DNA of 64,000 bases from Solihabitans fulvus (GTDB lineage: Bacteria; Actinomycetota; Actinomycetes; Mycobacteriales; Pseudonocardiaceae): assembly GCF_008386585.1 (NCBI RefSeq), contig NZ_VUOB01000037.1, forward strand, positions 1-64,000. Reading direction: 5' to 3'. Made by a program: the position numbers and the translations under genes. Shown in pieces: positions 25,806 through 34,074 of this stretch (the first letter of the stretch is position 1; each line of letters starts with the position of its first letter). A model generated the notes under the pieces. That model did not search any database and was not told where the DNA came from. It saw nothing but the letters and a program-made list of their open reading frames with translations.

Positions 25806-27356
25806 TCACTCCCGCGACAGCGCCGCCTCCTCCAGATCCAACTCCCGCAACACCCGCCCGAGCACCTCATCATCGATCTCGCCCGCGTTGCGCGCCGCCA
25901 CGAACACGTCCCGCTCCGCGGCCAGCATCGTTCGCCGCAGCCGCCGGAACGCGGCCGCCGGGCTCTCCTGTTCCTGCCGCCCCAACCGTTCCCACGCCGC
26001 GTTGCCCCGATGCTCCGCGATGGTCCGCAACCGGTTCACCACATGCTCCGGTGCGGTCCCCTCCGCGACCTCCTGGTCCAGCCGCGCCACCGCGGCCAGC
26101 GCCGCGTTGTGCTGCGCCTGCGCCTCGGCCAGCGCGTCCGAGCGCCCCTCGTCCCCCCGTAGGCACACCCACCGGATCAACAGCGGCAACGTCGTGCCCT
26201 GAACCAACAACGTGCCCACCGTGATCACGAAAGTGAACAGCACCACCACATCACGGCCGGGCATGTCCGCCGGAATCGCCGAGGCGGCCGCGAGCGACAC
26301 CACACCCCGCATGCCGGCCCAGGCGATCACCGACACCTGCCGCCAGCCCGGCGCGCTCTCGCGCCTGCGGATGTGCCTGAACAACACCCTCGGGAGGTAG
26401 GCCGCGGGGAACATCCAGACGATCCGCACCAGCATCGTCGCCAACAACACCACCACGGCCGCGCCGAGCAGCCCCCACGTCACGTGCCCCGCGCCAAGCA
26501 CCGACCGCAGCTGCAACCCGATCAGGGCGAACACGAACGACTCCAGCAGCACGTCAACCGACTTCCACACGGCGGCGTCCTGGAGGCGCGTCGAGTACTC
26601 CACCTTCGGCGCGTTGTGCCCGACGAACAGCCCGGCGACGACCACCGCCAGCACGCCCGACGCGTGCACCTCCTCCGCGAGCAGATAGGCGCCGAACGGC
26701 ACCAACAGCCCGAGCGCGCTCTCCAGCACGCCGTCCCGCAGCTTGACCCGCACCGCCTGCACGGCCATCCCGACCAGCAGCCCGACCACGATCCCGCCGC
26801 CGGCCGCGACCAGGAACACCAACAACCCCGAGCCCCACGACATCGACGCCCCGGCGGCGGCCGCGACCGCGACCTTGTAGGCCGTCAGCGCCGTCGCGTC
26901 GTTGGCCAGGCTCTCGCCGGCCAGCAGCGTCATCGTGCGACGCGGCAGCCCGAGCCTGCGGCCGATCGTGACCGCCGCGACCGCGTCCGGCGGGGCCACC
27001 ACCGCGCCGAGCACCAGCGCGGCCGTCAGCGGCAGGCTCGGCACGACCAGGTGCGCGACCACGCCGACCACCAGCGTGGTGGCCAGCACCAGCCCGACCG
27101 CGAGCAGCCCGATCGGCCGCAGGTTCGCCCGGATGTTCAGGTATGAGCTGTCCACCGACGCCGAATACAGCAGCGGGGGGATGATCAGGATCAGGATCAG
27201 GTCCGGTTCGAGCCGAAACTCGGGCAGACCAGGCAGATAGGACACGACCAGACCGACGCCGACCAGCAGGAGCGGCGCCGACCAGTTGAGCCGCCGCGCC
27301 ACGGCGGTCACGATCAGTGACCCGAAGAACAACAGCAGCAGCTCGTACCCGTGCAT
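25806..27356 (-). CDS. Na+/H+ antiporter, CPA1 family
   Basis: A 516-residue cation/proton antiporter, paralogous to the one at 13932-15551. About twelve spans cover residues 1-380, with GAVVAPPDAVAAVTIG, LLAGESLANDATALTAYK and AWAGMRGVVSLAAASAIP holding the ion-site residues. The long C-terminal soluble tail ends DDEVLGRVLRELDLEEAALSRE, near-identical to the paralogue's end, so the tail is a conserved part of this subfamily rather than random sequence. Start ATG after GAGGAGGG. Divergent from a UBP-type zinc finger gene. Confidence 0.93.
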   Translation of the reverse strand: MHGYELLLLFFGSLIVTAVARRLNWSAPLLLVGVGLVVSYLPGLPEFRLEPDLILILIIPPLLYSASVDSSYLNIRANLRPIGLLAVGLVLATTLVVGVVAHLVVPSLPLTAALVLGAVVAPPDAVAAVTIGRRLGLPRRTMTLLAGESLANDATALTAYKVAVAAAAGASMSWGSGLLVFLVAAGGGIVVGLLVGMAVQAVRVKLRDGVLESALGLLVPFGAYLLAEEVHASGVLAVVVAGLFVGHNAPKVEYSTRLQDAAVWKSVDVLLESFVFALIGLQLRSVLGAGHVTWGLLGAAVVVLLATMLVRIVWMFPAAYLPRVLFRHIRRRESAPGWRQVSVIAWAGMRGVVSLAAASAIPADMPGRDVVVLFTFVITVGTLLVQGTTLPLLIRWVCLRGDEGRSDALAEAQAQHNAALAAVARLDQEVAEGTAPEHVVNRLRTIAEHRGNAAWERLGRQEQESPAAAFRRLRRTMLAAERDVFVAARNAGEIDDEVLGRVLRELDLEEAALSRE

Positions 27357-27424
27357 CGACCCTCCTCGCGATGGTGCCGGGTAAGGATGACTGCTGAGAC
27401 CGAAGAAAGCATGAGAGGACCGTC

Positions 27425-27685
27425 ATGAGCTGCCAGCACGTGGACACCCTGCCCGTCGAGGTCACCGCGGACTCCAAGGAAGGCTGCCCCGAGTGCCTGG
27501 CGCTCGGCGAGCACGGCTGGGTGCACCTGCGGATGTGCCTGTCCTGCGGGCACGTGGCGTGCTGCGACTCCAGCCCGCACCGCCACGCCACCGCGCACCA
27601 CCAGAGCACCGGCCACCCCGTCATGCGCTCCTGCGAGCCCGGCGAGAACTGGCGCTGGTGCTACGTCGACGACCGCATCGTGTGA
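27425..27685 (+). CDS. UBP-type zinc finger protein
   Basis: An 86-residue stand-alone zf-UBP domain. The cysteine and histidine ligands appear in the right order: CQH near the start, EGCPECLALGEHGWVHLRMCLSCGHVACCDSSPHRHATAHHQSTGHPV, then a closing SCEPGENWRWCYVDD. In eukaryotes this fold binds the free C-terminal glycine of ubiquitin; bacterial versions occur beside or fused to CPA1 antiporters and have no established partner. The divergent arrangement with an antiporter gene, 68 bases away, follows that association. Confidence 0.9.
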   Translation: MSCQHVDTLPVEVTADSKEGCPECLALGEHGWVHLRMCLSCGHVACCDSSPHRHATAHHQSTGHPVMRSCEPGENWRWCYVDDRIV

Positions 27686-27772
27686 CCCGTCACGCCCCTC
27701 TTCGCCATCCACTGGGCTGAACGGAGCACGTGGTTCACGGTGCCGAGAAGCGGCCATCTACGCTCATGCCTC

Positions 27773-29038
27773 GTGCGCGTCCTGGTAATCGGGTCAGGTG
27801 CTCGTGAGCACGCCCTACTCCTCGCCCTGTCGCGGGATCCTCAGGTGACCGCGTTGGCCTGCGCGCCAGGCAACGCCGGTACGGCCGCCCTGGCCGAGAC
27901 CTACGGGGTCGACGTGGCCGACGGCGCGTCCGTGGCCGCCCTGGCCACCAGGTGGGACGCCGACCTCGTCGTGGTCGGCCCGGAACAGCCCCTGGTCGCG
28001 GGTGCTGCCGACGCCGTCCGCGCCGCCGGCATCCCGTGCTTCGGCCCGTCGAAGGCGGCGGCCAGGATCGAGGGCTCCAAGGCGTTCGCCAAGGACGTCA
28101 TGCACGCGGCCGGGGTGCCGACCGCGCACAGCGAGGTCGTGGACAACCCGGCCAAGCTGGACGCCGCGCTGAACCGCTTTGGCCCCACCTACGTCGTCAA
28201 GGACGACGGTTTGGCGGCCGGCAAGGGCGTCGTCGTCACCACCGACTTCGACCTGGCGCGGGCGCACGCCATGACCCTGCTCGACGGCGGTCACCCCGTC
28301 CTCCTCGAGACGTTCCTGGACGGCCCGGAGGTGTCCCTGTTCTGCCTGGTCGACGGCGGGCACGTGGTGCCCCTCGTGCCGGCGCAGGACTTCAAGCGCG
28401 TTGGCGACGGCGACGCCGGCCCCAACACGGGCGGCATGGGTGCGTACGCCCCGCCGTCCTGGGCTCCAGACGGCCTGGTCGACGACGTGGTCGAGCGAAT
28501 CGTCCAGCCCGTCGTCGACGAACTCGCCAAGCGCGGCACCCCGTTCGCCGGCCTGCTCTACGCGGGCCTGGTCCTGACCGCCGACGGTCCCGAGGTCATC
28601 GAGTTCAACTGCCGGTTCGGCGACCCGGAGACCCAGGTCGTCCTGGCGCTGCTCCGCACTCCGCTGGCCGGCCTCTTCCTGGCCGCGGCCGAAGGTCGCC
28701 TCGCGTCCGAGCCGCCTCTCGACTGGGAGCCCGGTTACGCCGTCACCGTCGTGATCGCCGCCGAGGGCTACCCCGGCAGGCCGAGGACCGGCGACGTGAT
28801 CGCCGGCGGCGACGCCGAAGGCGTGCTGCATGCCGGCACCCGCCGCCGCGAGGACGGCGCCGTGGTCTCCGCGGGAGGCCGCGTCCTGTCCGTGGTCGGC
28901 ACCGGTGTCGACCTGGCCGCCGCCCGCCGCACCGCCTACGACCGCGTCGAGGGCGTGCACCTCACCGGCTCACACCACCGCTCCGACATCGCGCTCCGCG
29001 CCGTCAACGGCGAGATCGGCGTGCCGACAAACCACTGA
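27773..29038 (+). CDS. purD: phosphoribosylamine-glycine ligase
   Basis: GAR synthetase, the second step of de novo purine synthesis: 5-phosphoribosylamine plus glycine and ATP to GAR; 421 residues, cytoplasmic. N-terminal RVLVIGSGAREHAL, the PGNAGT and VVGPEQPLVAGAADAVR segments, the ATP-grasp core (SKAFAKDVMHAAGVPTA, VVKDDGLAAGKGVVV, GPNTGGMGAY) and the metal-ligand region VIEFNCRFGDPETQ are all intact. I take the GTG at 27773, which begins directly with the conserved strand, over an earlier frame start at 27740 that adds eleven unlike residues. Stands alone, not in an operon with other pur genes. Confidence 0.97.
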   Translation: MRVLVIGSGAREHALLLALSRDPQVTALACAPGNAGTAALAETYGVDVADGASVAALATRWDADLVVVGPEQPLVAGAADAVRAAGIPCFGPSKAAARIEGSKAFAKDVMHAAGVPTAHSEVVDNPAKLDAALNRFGPTYVVKDDGLAAGKGVVVTTDFDLARAHAMTLLDGGHPVLLETFLDGPEVSLFCLVDGGHVVPLVPAQDFKRVGDGDAGPNTGGMGAYAPPSWAPDGLVDDVVERIVQPVVDELAKRGTPFAGLLYAGLVLTADGPEVIEFNCRFGDPETQVVLALLRTPLAGLFLAAAEGRLASEPPLDWEPGYAVTVVIAAEGYPGRPRTGDVIAGGDAEGVLHAGTRRREDGAVVSAGGRVLSVVGTGVDLAAARRTAYDRVEGVHLTGSHHRSDIALRAVNGEIGVPTNH

Positions 29039-29155
29039 AGTTTCGACGGAACCGACCGACCGCGTTCTTCGTCCAATCTCAGGCTCGGCTCACGTGGCCG
29101 TTGGTAGCCTGCGAAGCGAGACCGGTCCGTTACCGTACGTTCGGGGGTAGACGTC

Positions 29156-29572
29156 GTGGCACAGGAGAGCTGGTTCGACCGGGTGACCGACAACGTCCTC
29201 GGCGGAGTCGGAGCCTTCGCTGAGTTGACCAAGACACCAGCCGGACCCGCGCAGAGCTTCACCGTCAACCACGACAACGTCCTCCAGGCCGCGAAAGTTA
29301 TTCAGGACCAGGCCGACCAGTTGCAGGATCTGTACCGGAACTCGGTGGATGTCCTCGGCGTGAATCTTCCCGCAAGCGCTGACCTGGTGAACAAAGACAT
29401 TGCTGACGCGTGGAACGATCGTCTGCTGCTGGCGGATGACTCCTATGGCGCTCGGGTGGGGCAGTACATCACTAGCCTCAACAAGCTGACCGGTCAGCTG
29501 CGTGATGCTGCCAAGCAGTACGGCTTCACCGAGGACGAGGTCACGAGCGCGTTGGGTGACAAGCGTGCCTGA
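29156..29572 (+). CDS. helical ESX-associated hypothetical protein
   Basis: A 138-residue protein with no signal peptide, almost all predicted helix. SFTVNHDNVLQAAKVIQDQADQLQDLYRN resembles the N-terminal helix pair of PE-like/WXG-type secretion substrates, and VGQYITSLNKLTGQLRDAAKQYGFTEDE forms a second amphipathic pair ending in the YGFTEDE pattern, near the Y-x3-D/E signal of ESX substrates. It starts a run of four genes (29156-32230) and overlaps the DUF3558 lipoprotein start by eight bases. Not a named family; role as a secreted partner is inference from pattern and neighbours. Confidence 0.75.
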   Translation: MAQESWFDRVTDNVLGGVGAFAELTKTPAGPAQSFTVNHDNVLQAAKVIQDQADQLQDLYRNSVDVLGVNLPASADLVNKDIADAWNDRLLLADDSYGARVGQYITSLNKLTGQLRDAAKQYGFTEDEVTSALGDKRA

Positions 29573-30170
29573 CCGCAAGCTGATCGGCCTCGTCGGTGCG
29601 GTGGCGGCCGTCCTCGTGTTGTCGGCATGTTCGAACACCGAGCCCGGCAAGTCGAGTGCGGCCTCGTCCGCCCCGGGAACCTCCTCCTCGACTGGCAGTA
29701 CGGCTTCGTCGCTCCCGCCAAGGCCCAAGGACTTGAAGGTGGACAAGGTGACCGACCCTTGTTCACTGCTTACCGATGCGCAACGGGCGGAACTGTCGAT
29801 TACGCGGGCCCGCAAGGGCACTGCTGATCCGGTGCACACCGGACCCGTTGCCGCCTGCATGTTGAATCCGAGCGGCCCTTCCGCCACTTACCGAGTGGTT
29901 GCTGTTCCGAACACGGGCGTTGGCTACTGGTTCGATGTCGTCAATATGAGCACGCAGGTCATCGACGTATCAGGTTTTCCTGCGGTTCGCGCCACGTTCA
30001 GCGGGTCGGCCGGAGTCGCCGCGTGCAGCATCGCGGTGAGCGTTGCTGACAACCAACAGCTGTTGGTGGATTTCACGCCGGACGATCGCCAGTTCAGCCA
30101 AGAACAGATGTGCCAGAACGCGCAGAAGGCAGCCGGCCTCGCGCTGGCGACCCTTCAGACGATCAAGTGA
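29565..30170 (+). CDS. DUF3558 domain lipoprotein
   Basis: A 201-residue exported lipoprotein. The signal peptide MPDRKLIGLVGAVAAVLVLSAC ends in the lipobox LSAC, with Cys22 the lipidation site, so it is anchored on the outer face of the cytoplasmic membrane. A Ser/Thr-rich linker leads to the DUF3558 domain: VTDPCSLLTDAQRAEL and later CSIAVSVADNQQLLVDF, with paired cysteines likely to form disulphides. DUF3558 genes accompany ESX-type genes throughout Pseudonocardiaceae. The GTG start overlaps the previous gene, implying coupled translation. Confidence 0.88.
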   Translation: MPDRKLIGLVGAVAAVLVLSACSNTEPGKSSAASSAPGTSSSTGSTASSLPPRPKDLKVDKVTDPCSLLTDAQRAELSITRARKGTADPVHTGPVAACMLNPSGPSATYRVVAVPNTGVGYWFDVVNMSTQVIDVSGFPAVRATFSGSAGVAACSIAVSVADNQQLLVDFTPDDRQFSQEQMCQNAQKAAGLALATLQTIK

Positions 30171-30182
30171 GGGGGCACGACC

Positions 30183-31454
30183 ATGGGCCACAAGCAGTTG
30201 AGCGGACACCGTTTCCAGGGGTATGACAACAACGGCCTCGCGGGAATCGTCCAGGCGTTCCACACGAGCAACGCGTCGCACAAGTTCGCCGAGGCGGCGT
30301 TCGCCCTCAAGCAGCTTGCGATGGGTCTCGCCGAAACGGACCAGGTGCTTCGCCAGCAGCTCAAGCAGCTGGGCATCGACTGGCAGGGCGCGTCGGGTGA
30401 TGCCGCCGCCACGACGGTGAAAGCCTCCTCCGACTACGGCGACCAGGCGCACGAGCACGGCACCAACACGTCTACCACGGTGATGGACCAGAGCTCCAAC
30501 TACGGCCACACCAGCAACACGCTGCCGAGCGCCTCGACGCTCCAGGGACCGACGTCGGAGAACCTCGGCGACAAGGTGATGGGCTTCTTCGGGCACACCA
30601 CCGACCACGCCAAGGAAGTCCAGCAGACCAACGTGGCTCGGCAGCAGACGATCGACTCGCTGACCAACTACACCGACCAGAGCCAGCAGTCGCTGAACAG
30701 CTACCAGCCGATGCCGCAGCCGCCGGGGTTCGACCTGCATACCTCGACCTCCAGCACGAGTTCGGGCATCACCGCACCCTCCAGCTTCGACTCCTCCGGC
30801 GTCGGGACGCAGCCGGGCACGGGGACGAACAGCCCCAGCTTCGGCGTGTCCGGCAACCAGGGCGCCAACGGGCTGGTCGGCACGCCCGCCCCCATCGGCA
30901 CCGGCGGCGTCCCCGGCGTCCCGGGAAGTCCCGGCACACCAGGTGCCCGGCTGCCCGGCGGCGGTAACTCCACGGGTGTCATGCCAGTCGGCGAAGGCCA
31001 GCTGCCGCAGGGCACCTTCACCGGCGGCACGCCTCGGCCGACGCCGAGCAACTTCGGGCTCGGGGTCGGGCTCGGCACGATGGGCGGGCTCGGGCTCGGG
31101 GCGATGGCCGCGGGCGCGAAGGGCGGTCAGGTCGTGCGGGGCGGTCCCGGCGGCGCGGCGGGCGGCAGCAGCAAGGGCGGCCTGTTCGAGGAGGAGGCCG
31201 CCTCGGCGAAGAAGGGTTCGGCAAGCTCCGGCATTATCGGCGAGGAGGAGCGGCTCGCGGGCCGGGCGGGCGGCAAGGCGGGCGTGGCCGGCAAGGGCGG
31301 GTCCTCGATGATGCAGCCTGCCGCCGCTGGCAAGGGCAAGAAGGACGAGGACGCCGAGCACGTGCGCAAGTACGGCGTGGACGACTCGGACGTCTTCGAC
31401 GACGAACGCCTTGTGGTGCAGTCGGTCCTTGGCGACGACAAGAAGGACCAGTAG
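30183..31454 (+). CDS. PPE-like / WXG-containing ESX substrate
   Basis: A 423-residue protein built like a PPE-family secretion substrate. The N-terminal 170 residues are helical and carry WQG at 67-69 in IDWQGASGDAAA, the W-x-G turn of the WXG/PPE fold. Residues about 180-330 are a low-complexity Gly/Pro/Ser/Thr linker; the final 90 are charged, with KKDEDAEHVRKYGVDDSDVFDDERLVV, the conserved acidic tail of these actinomycete proteins. No signal peptide. Ribosome site GAGGGGG. Precedes an EspG-like gene, the pairing known for mycobacterial PPE proteins and their chaperone. Confidence 0.85.
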   Translation: MGHKQLSGHRFQGYDNNGLAGIVQAFHTSNASHKFAEAAFALKQLAMGLAETDQVLRQQLKQLGIDWQGASGDAAATTVKASSDYGDQAHEHGTNTSTTVMDQSSNYGHTSNTLPSASTLQGPTSENLGDKVMGFFGHTTDHAKEVQQTNVARQQTIDSLTNYTDQSQQSLNSYQPMPQPPGFDLHTSTSSTSSGITAPSSFDSSGVGTQPGTGTNSPSFGVSGNQGANGLVGTPAPIGTGGVPGVPGSPGTPGARLPGGGNSTGVMPVGEGQLPQGTFTGGTPRPTPSNFGLGVGLGTMGGLGLGAMAAGAKGGQVVRGGPGGAAGGSSKGGLFEEEAASAKKGSASSGIIGEEERLAGRAGGKAGVAGKGGSSMMQPAAAGKGKKDEDAEHVRKYGVDDSDVFDDERLVVQSVLGDDKKDQ

Positions 31455-31459
31455 TCGCG

Positions 31460-32230
31460 GTGACATCCTCCGGCAGCGTTGTGCTGTCCACTGTGGAGTT
31501 CGACGTGGTGTGGGAAGCCGAGCGCTTCCCACACCGGCACGTCGCGTTGGACGTCCCGAGTCCCGGCGTCACGCACACGGAACGGGCCGAGATCGTCTCC
31601 GGCGTCTGGGATTCGCTCGAACAGCGCGGGCTGGCGGAGCGGGGACGGGTCGTTCCCGAGCTCGCGGACAGCCTCGCGCTGCTGGCCAATCCCCAACAGT
31701 CCGTCGACATCTGGGTCTGGACGGACCGCAACATCAGGGGCTTCGCCTCCGCCGCGGGCGAGGCCGCCCTGCTCGCGGTCGTCGACGGCGGCGAGGTCTG
31801 GCTGATCGGGGCGCACGGCACCTCGCTGGCCGAGTCGGCGGTGTCCGTCGCCGGTGACATGCCGGCCGGCTTCGGCCGTTCGGTGAGCCTGCCCAACGAG
31901 TTCCTGCACGGTGCCGCCGCCGAGGCGGGTGACGACGCCGAGCGGCTGATCACGGCCCTTGAGCGGCGTGGTGTCGGCCTCGGCGACGCGCAGGAGCTCG
32001 CCGCGATGGTCAACGGCATCAGCATCCGCGGGCAGTTCGGGGCGGAGCGCGCCGGGCGCGGCGGTTCGGCCTCCCGCGCCGACCGGGTGGTCGCCTTCCA
32101 CGACACCCCGTCCGGCCGCTACCTGCACCTGGTGCGGCCGAGCACGGACGGCAGGCTGTGGAGCACGATCGCCCCTGCGGACAACGCTCGGCTGGCCGGC
32201 TGCGTGTGGGAGCTGCTCGACGAGGCCTGA
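31460..32230 (+). CDS. EspG-like ESX secretion-associated chaperone
   Basis: A 256-residue cytosolic protein of the EspG (ESX secretion-associated) family, which in mycobacteria binds PE-PPE pairs and keeps them soluble for export. Features: N-terminal LSTVEFDVVWEAERFPHRHVALDVPSPG, the WVWTDRNIRGFASAAGEAALLAVVDGGEVWLIGAHG beta region, and the C-terminal DRVVAFHDTPSGRYLHLVRPSTDGRLWSTIAPADN. It starts five bases after the PPE-like stop, indicating one operon. The expected client is that protein, or the first gene of the run. Confidence 0.87.
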   Translation: MTSSGSVVLSTVEFDVVWEAERFPHRHVALDVPSPGVTHTERAEIVSGVWDSLEQRGLAERGRVVPELADSLALLANPQQSVDIWVWTDRNIRGFASAAGEAALLAVVDGGEVWLIGAHGTSLAESAVSVAGDMPAGFGRSVSLPNEFLHGAAAEAGDDAERLITALERRGVGLGDAQELAAMVNGISIRGQFGAERAGRGGSASRADRVVAFHDTPSGRYLHLVRPSTDGRLWSTIAPADNARLAGCVWELLDEA

Positions 32231-32443
32231 TTCGGCAGGTCGGACGGGCTGGCGGACGAGGCGCGGACGGGTCGAGTACGGCCCAGGACGGCCCGGGTTG
32301 GATGACTCCGTGAACCAGGTCGGATGACGCTGTGCGATACGTCCTTACCGAGCGCTCAACTCGCTCTAAGGTTGGGGAACCGGCTCGGTCGGCGTCGCGT
32401 CAGACCGGGTGCAAGGCGGGCGTGCCGAAGGGGGTTGGCCTAG

Positions 32444-32749
32444 GTGTCAGTCGCGAAGTTCAACACCGATGCCCTTGAGCAGTGCCGCACGATGGCGAGC
32501 GGGCAGGCCAGCCAGTTCGGCGGCCTCGGCGACGGTTTCGCCCAGCACCACGGCAATCCCGCGATCTTCGGCAAGCTGACCAGCTCGGCGGGCATCTCGG
32601 CTGCGGTCGACTCGTTGTGCGCGGCGGTGCGCACGGAGTTCGCCGCGGCGGAGTCCGTGCTCGGCAAGGTCGAGCGCGCCGTCGACGCCATCACGCAGAG
32701 CACCGCCGACGTGGAGCAGGCCAACGCGGGTTCGTTCAAGTCGGTCTGA
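32444..32749 (+). CDS. EspC-like small ESX protein
   Basis: A 101-residue helical protein like the EspC family (PF10824), small type VII exported proteins. Sequence features are an N-terminal helix (ALEQCRTMASGQASQFGGLGDGFAQ), a central Gly-containing turn with no clear W-x-G motif, and helix EFAAAESVLGKVERAVDAITQSTADVEQANAG. GTG start. It is followed 43 bases later by the WXG100-transglycosylase gene, and a 213-base gap separates it from the EspG-like gene; that gap holds the promoter of this second ESX-type pair. Confidence 0.82.
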   Translation: MSVAKFNTDALEQCRTMASGQASQFGGLGDGFAQHHGNPAIFGKLTSSAGISAAVDSLCAAVRTEFAAAESVLGKVERAVDAITQSTADVEQANAGSFKSV

Positions 32750-32792
32750 CAGGTCACGGTCCGACAGGTCGCAGCGGGGAGAGCGCAGAGCG

Positions 32793-34013
32793 ATGAGTGC
32801 CAAGGACGAAGTGGCGGGACTCCCGGGGGGAGCGGCGCTCGCCGCGCTCGCCGACAAGGTGGACAGCGCGCAGCCGGACAGCGTGCGCGAGATCGCCAAC
32901 CAGCTGACGACCGCCGCAGGCAAGTGCGACGAGTCCGACACGGCCGTCGGCAAGTCCGTCGCCCAGCTCGACGGGGCCTGGGAGGGCAAGTCCGCGCAGG
33001 GCTTCACCACCTACATGGCTGACTTCACCAAGGCGGGCGGTTCCGTGAAGGACGCGCTCACCAACGGCGCGACCGCCCTCAACACCGCCGCTGGCGCGTT
33101 GCAGACCGCCAAGGACTCGATCAACCGCATCTGCGAGGATCTGCTGACCCGCGTCCGCGCGCTGCGTTCGGCGGAGAAGGACGACGCGGACAAGTCCCAG
33201 CACGACGCGGCCATCAGCCGCATGTGCGCCGAGGCGGTCAGCGACGCCCAGCCCAAGATCACCGAGGTGGAGCAGGCGCTCGGCACGGCGCTTGGCACTA
33301 TCAACGGCCTGCCCGGCGCGATCGCGCCCAAGTTCTCCACCATGGCCGACCCGAACACGCAGGCGTTCACCCCGGCGCCCGGCAAGAAGGTCGAGTGGAC
33401 GGCGAAGCCTGCGCCCACCACGGGGACCTCCGGCGCCGACGGCAGCGCCCCCATCACGCCGCCGCAGGACCACGGGAACGGCTCCGGGTCTGGCTCCGGG
33501 TCCGGCGGGGACTCCGGCGGCTCAGGCAGCGGTAACAGCGGCAGCGGTCACGGTGGCGGTGGCCACGGCGGTGGCGGTGGTGGCGGCGGCACGGACGGTG
33601 GCGGTGGCGGCGGTCTCGGGCCCAGTGGTGGCCCGCCGGCCAGCGGCCCGCCGCCCGGCAACGTGCAGGACTGGATCAAGCAGGCCATCGAGATCCTGCG
33701 GGCCAACGGCGTGAACGTCAGCGACGCCGACATCAACACCATCTGGTCGATCATCCAGCACGAGTCGGGCGGCGACCCGCACGCGATCAACAACTGGGAC
33801 TCCAACGCGGCGGCGGGACACCCGTCCAAGGGCCTGATGCAGTGCATCGACTCGACGTTCCAGGCGCACAAGCTGGCCGGCCACGACGACATCTGGAACC
33901 CGGTGGACAACATCATCGCCGGCGTGAAGTACTCGGTGGACCGCTACGGCGGCCTTGGCAACGTGCCCGGCGTGAAGGCCCTGCACGGCGGCGGCAGCTA
34001 CGTGGGCTACTGA
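32793..34013 (+). CDS. WXG100 domain fused to lytic transglycosylase (SLT)
   Basis: A 406-residue two-part protein. Residues 1-190 are a helical WXG100-like module with the W-E-G turn at 63-65 (GAWEGKSAQGF), the type VII secretion signal fold. Residues about 225-290 are an extreme Gly/Ser/Pro linker. The C-terminal about 115 residues are a goose-type/Slt70-like transglycosylase domain: catalytic Glu324 in IIQHESGGDPHAIN, then SKGLMQCIDSTFQAH and NIIAGVKYSVDRYGG, the ES, GLMQ and AxxY motifs. It would cut peptidoglycan after export. An export route by ESX without a Sec signal peptide is inferred. Confidence 0.9.
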   Translation: MSAKDEVAGLPGGAALAALADKVDSAQPDSVREIANQLTTAAGKCDESDTAVGKSVAQLDGAWEGKSAQGFTTYMADFTKAGGSVKDALTNGATALNTAAGALQTAKDSINRICEDLLTRVRALRSAEKDDADKSQHDAAISRMCAEAVSDAQPKITEVEQALGTALGTINGLPGAIAPKFSTMADPNTQAFTPAPGKKVEWTAKPAPTTGTSGADGSAPITPPQDHGNGSGSGSGSGGDSGGSGSGNSGSGHGGGGHGGGGGGGGTDGGGGGGLGPSGGPPASGPPPGNVQDWIKQAIEILRANGVNVSDADINTIWSIIQHESGGDPHAINNWDSNAAAGHPSKGLMQCIDSTFQAHKLAGHDDIWNPVDNIIAGVKYSVDRYGGLGNVPGVKALHGGGSYVGY

Positions 34014-34074
34014 GTTGCCGCGTCCGGAGCAAGGCGGCGTGGGACGGATGGGCTAGCGCGCGTAGCCTGTCGCC

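Noticed and set aside
29156..34013. A full type VII secretion locus.
   Set aside because: No ATPase (EccC), membrane core (EccB, D, E) or mycosin protease is found in the window.
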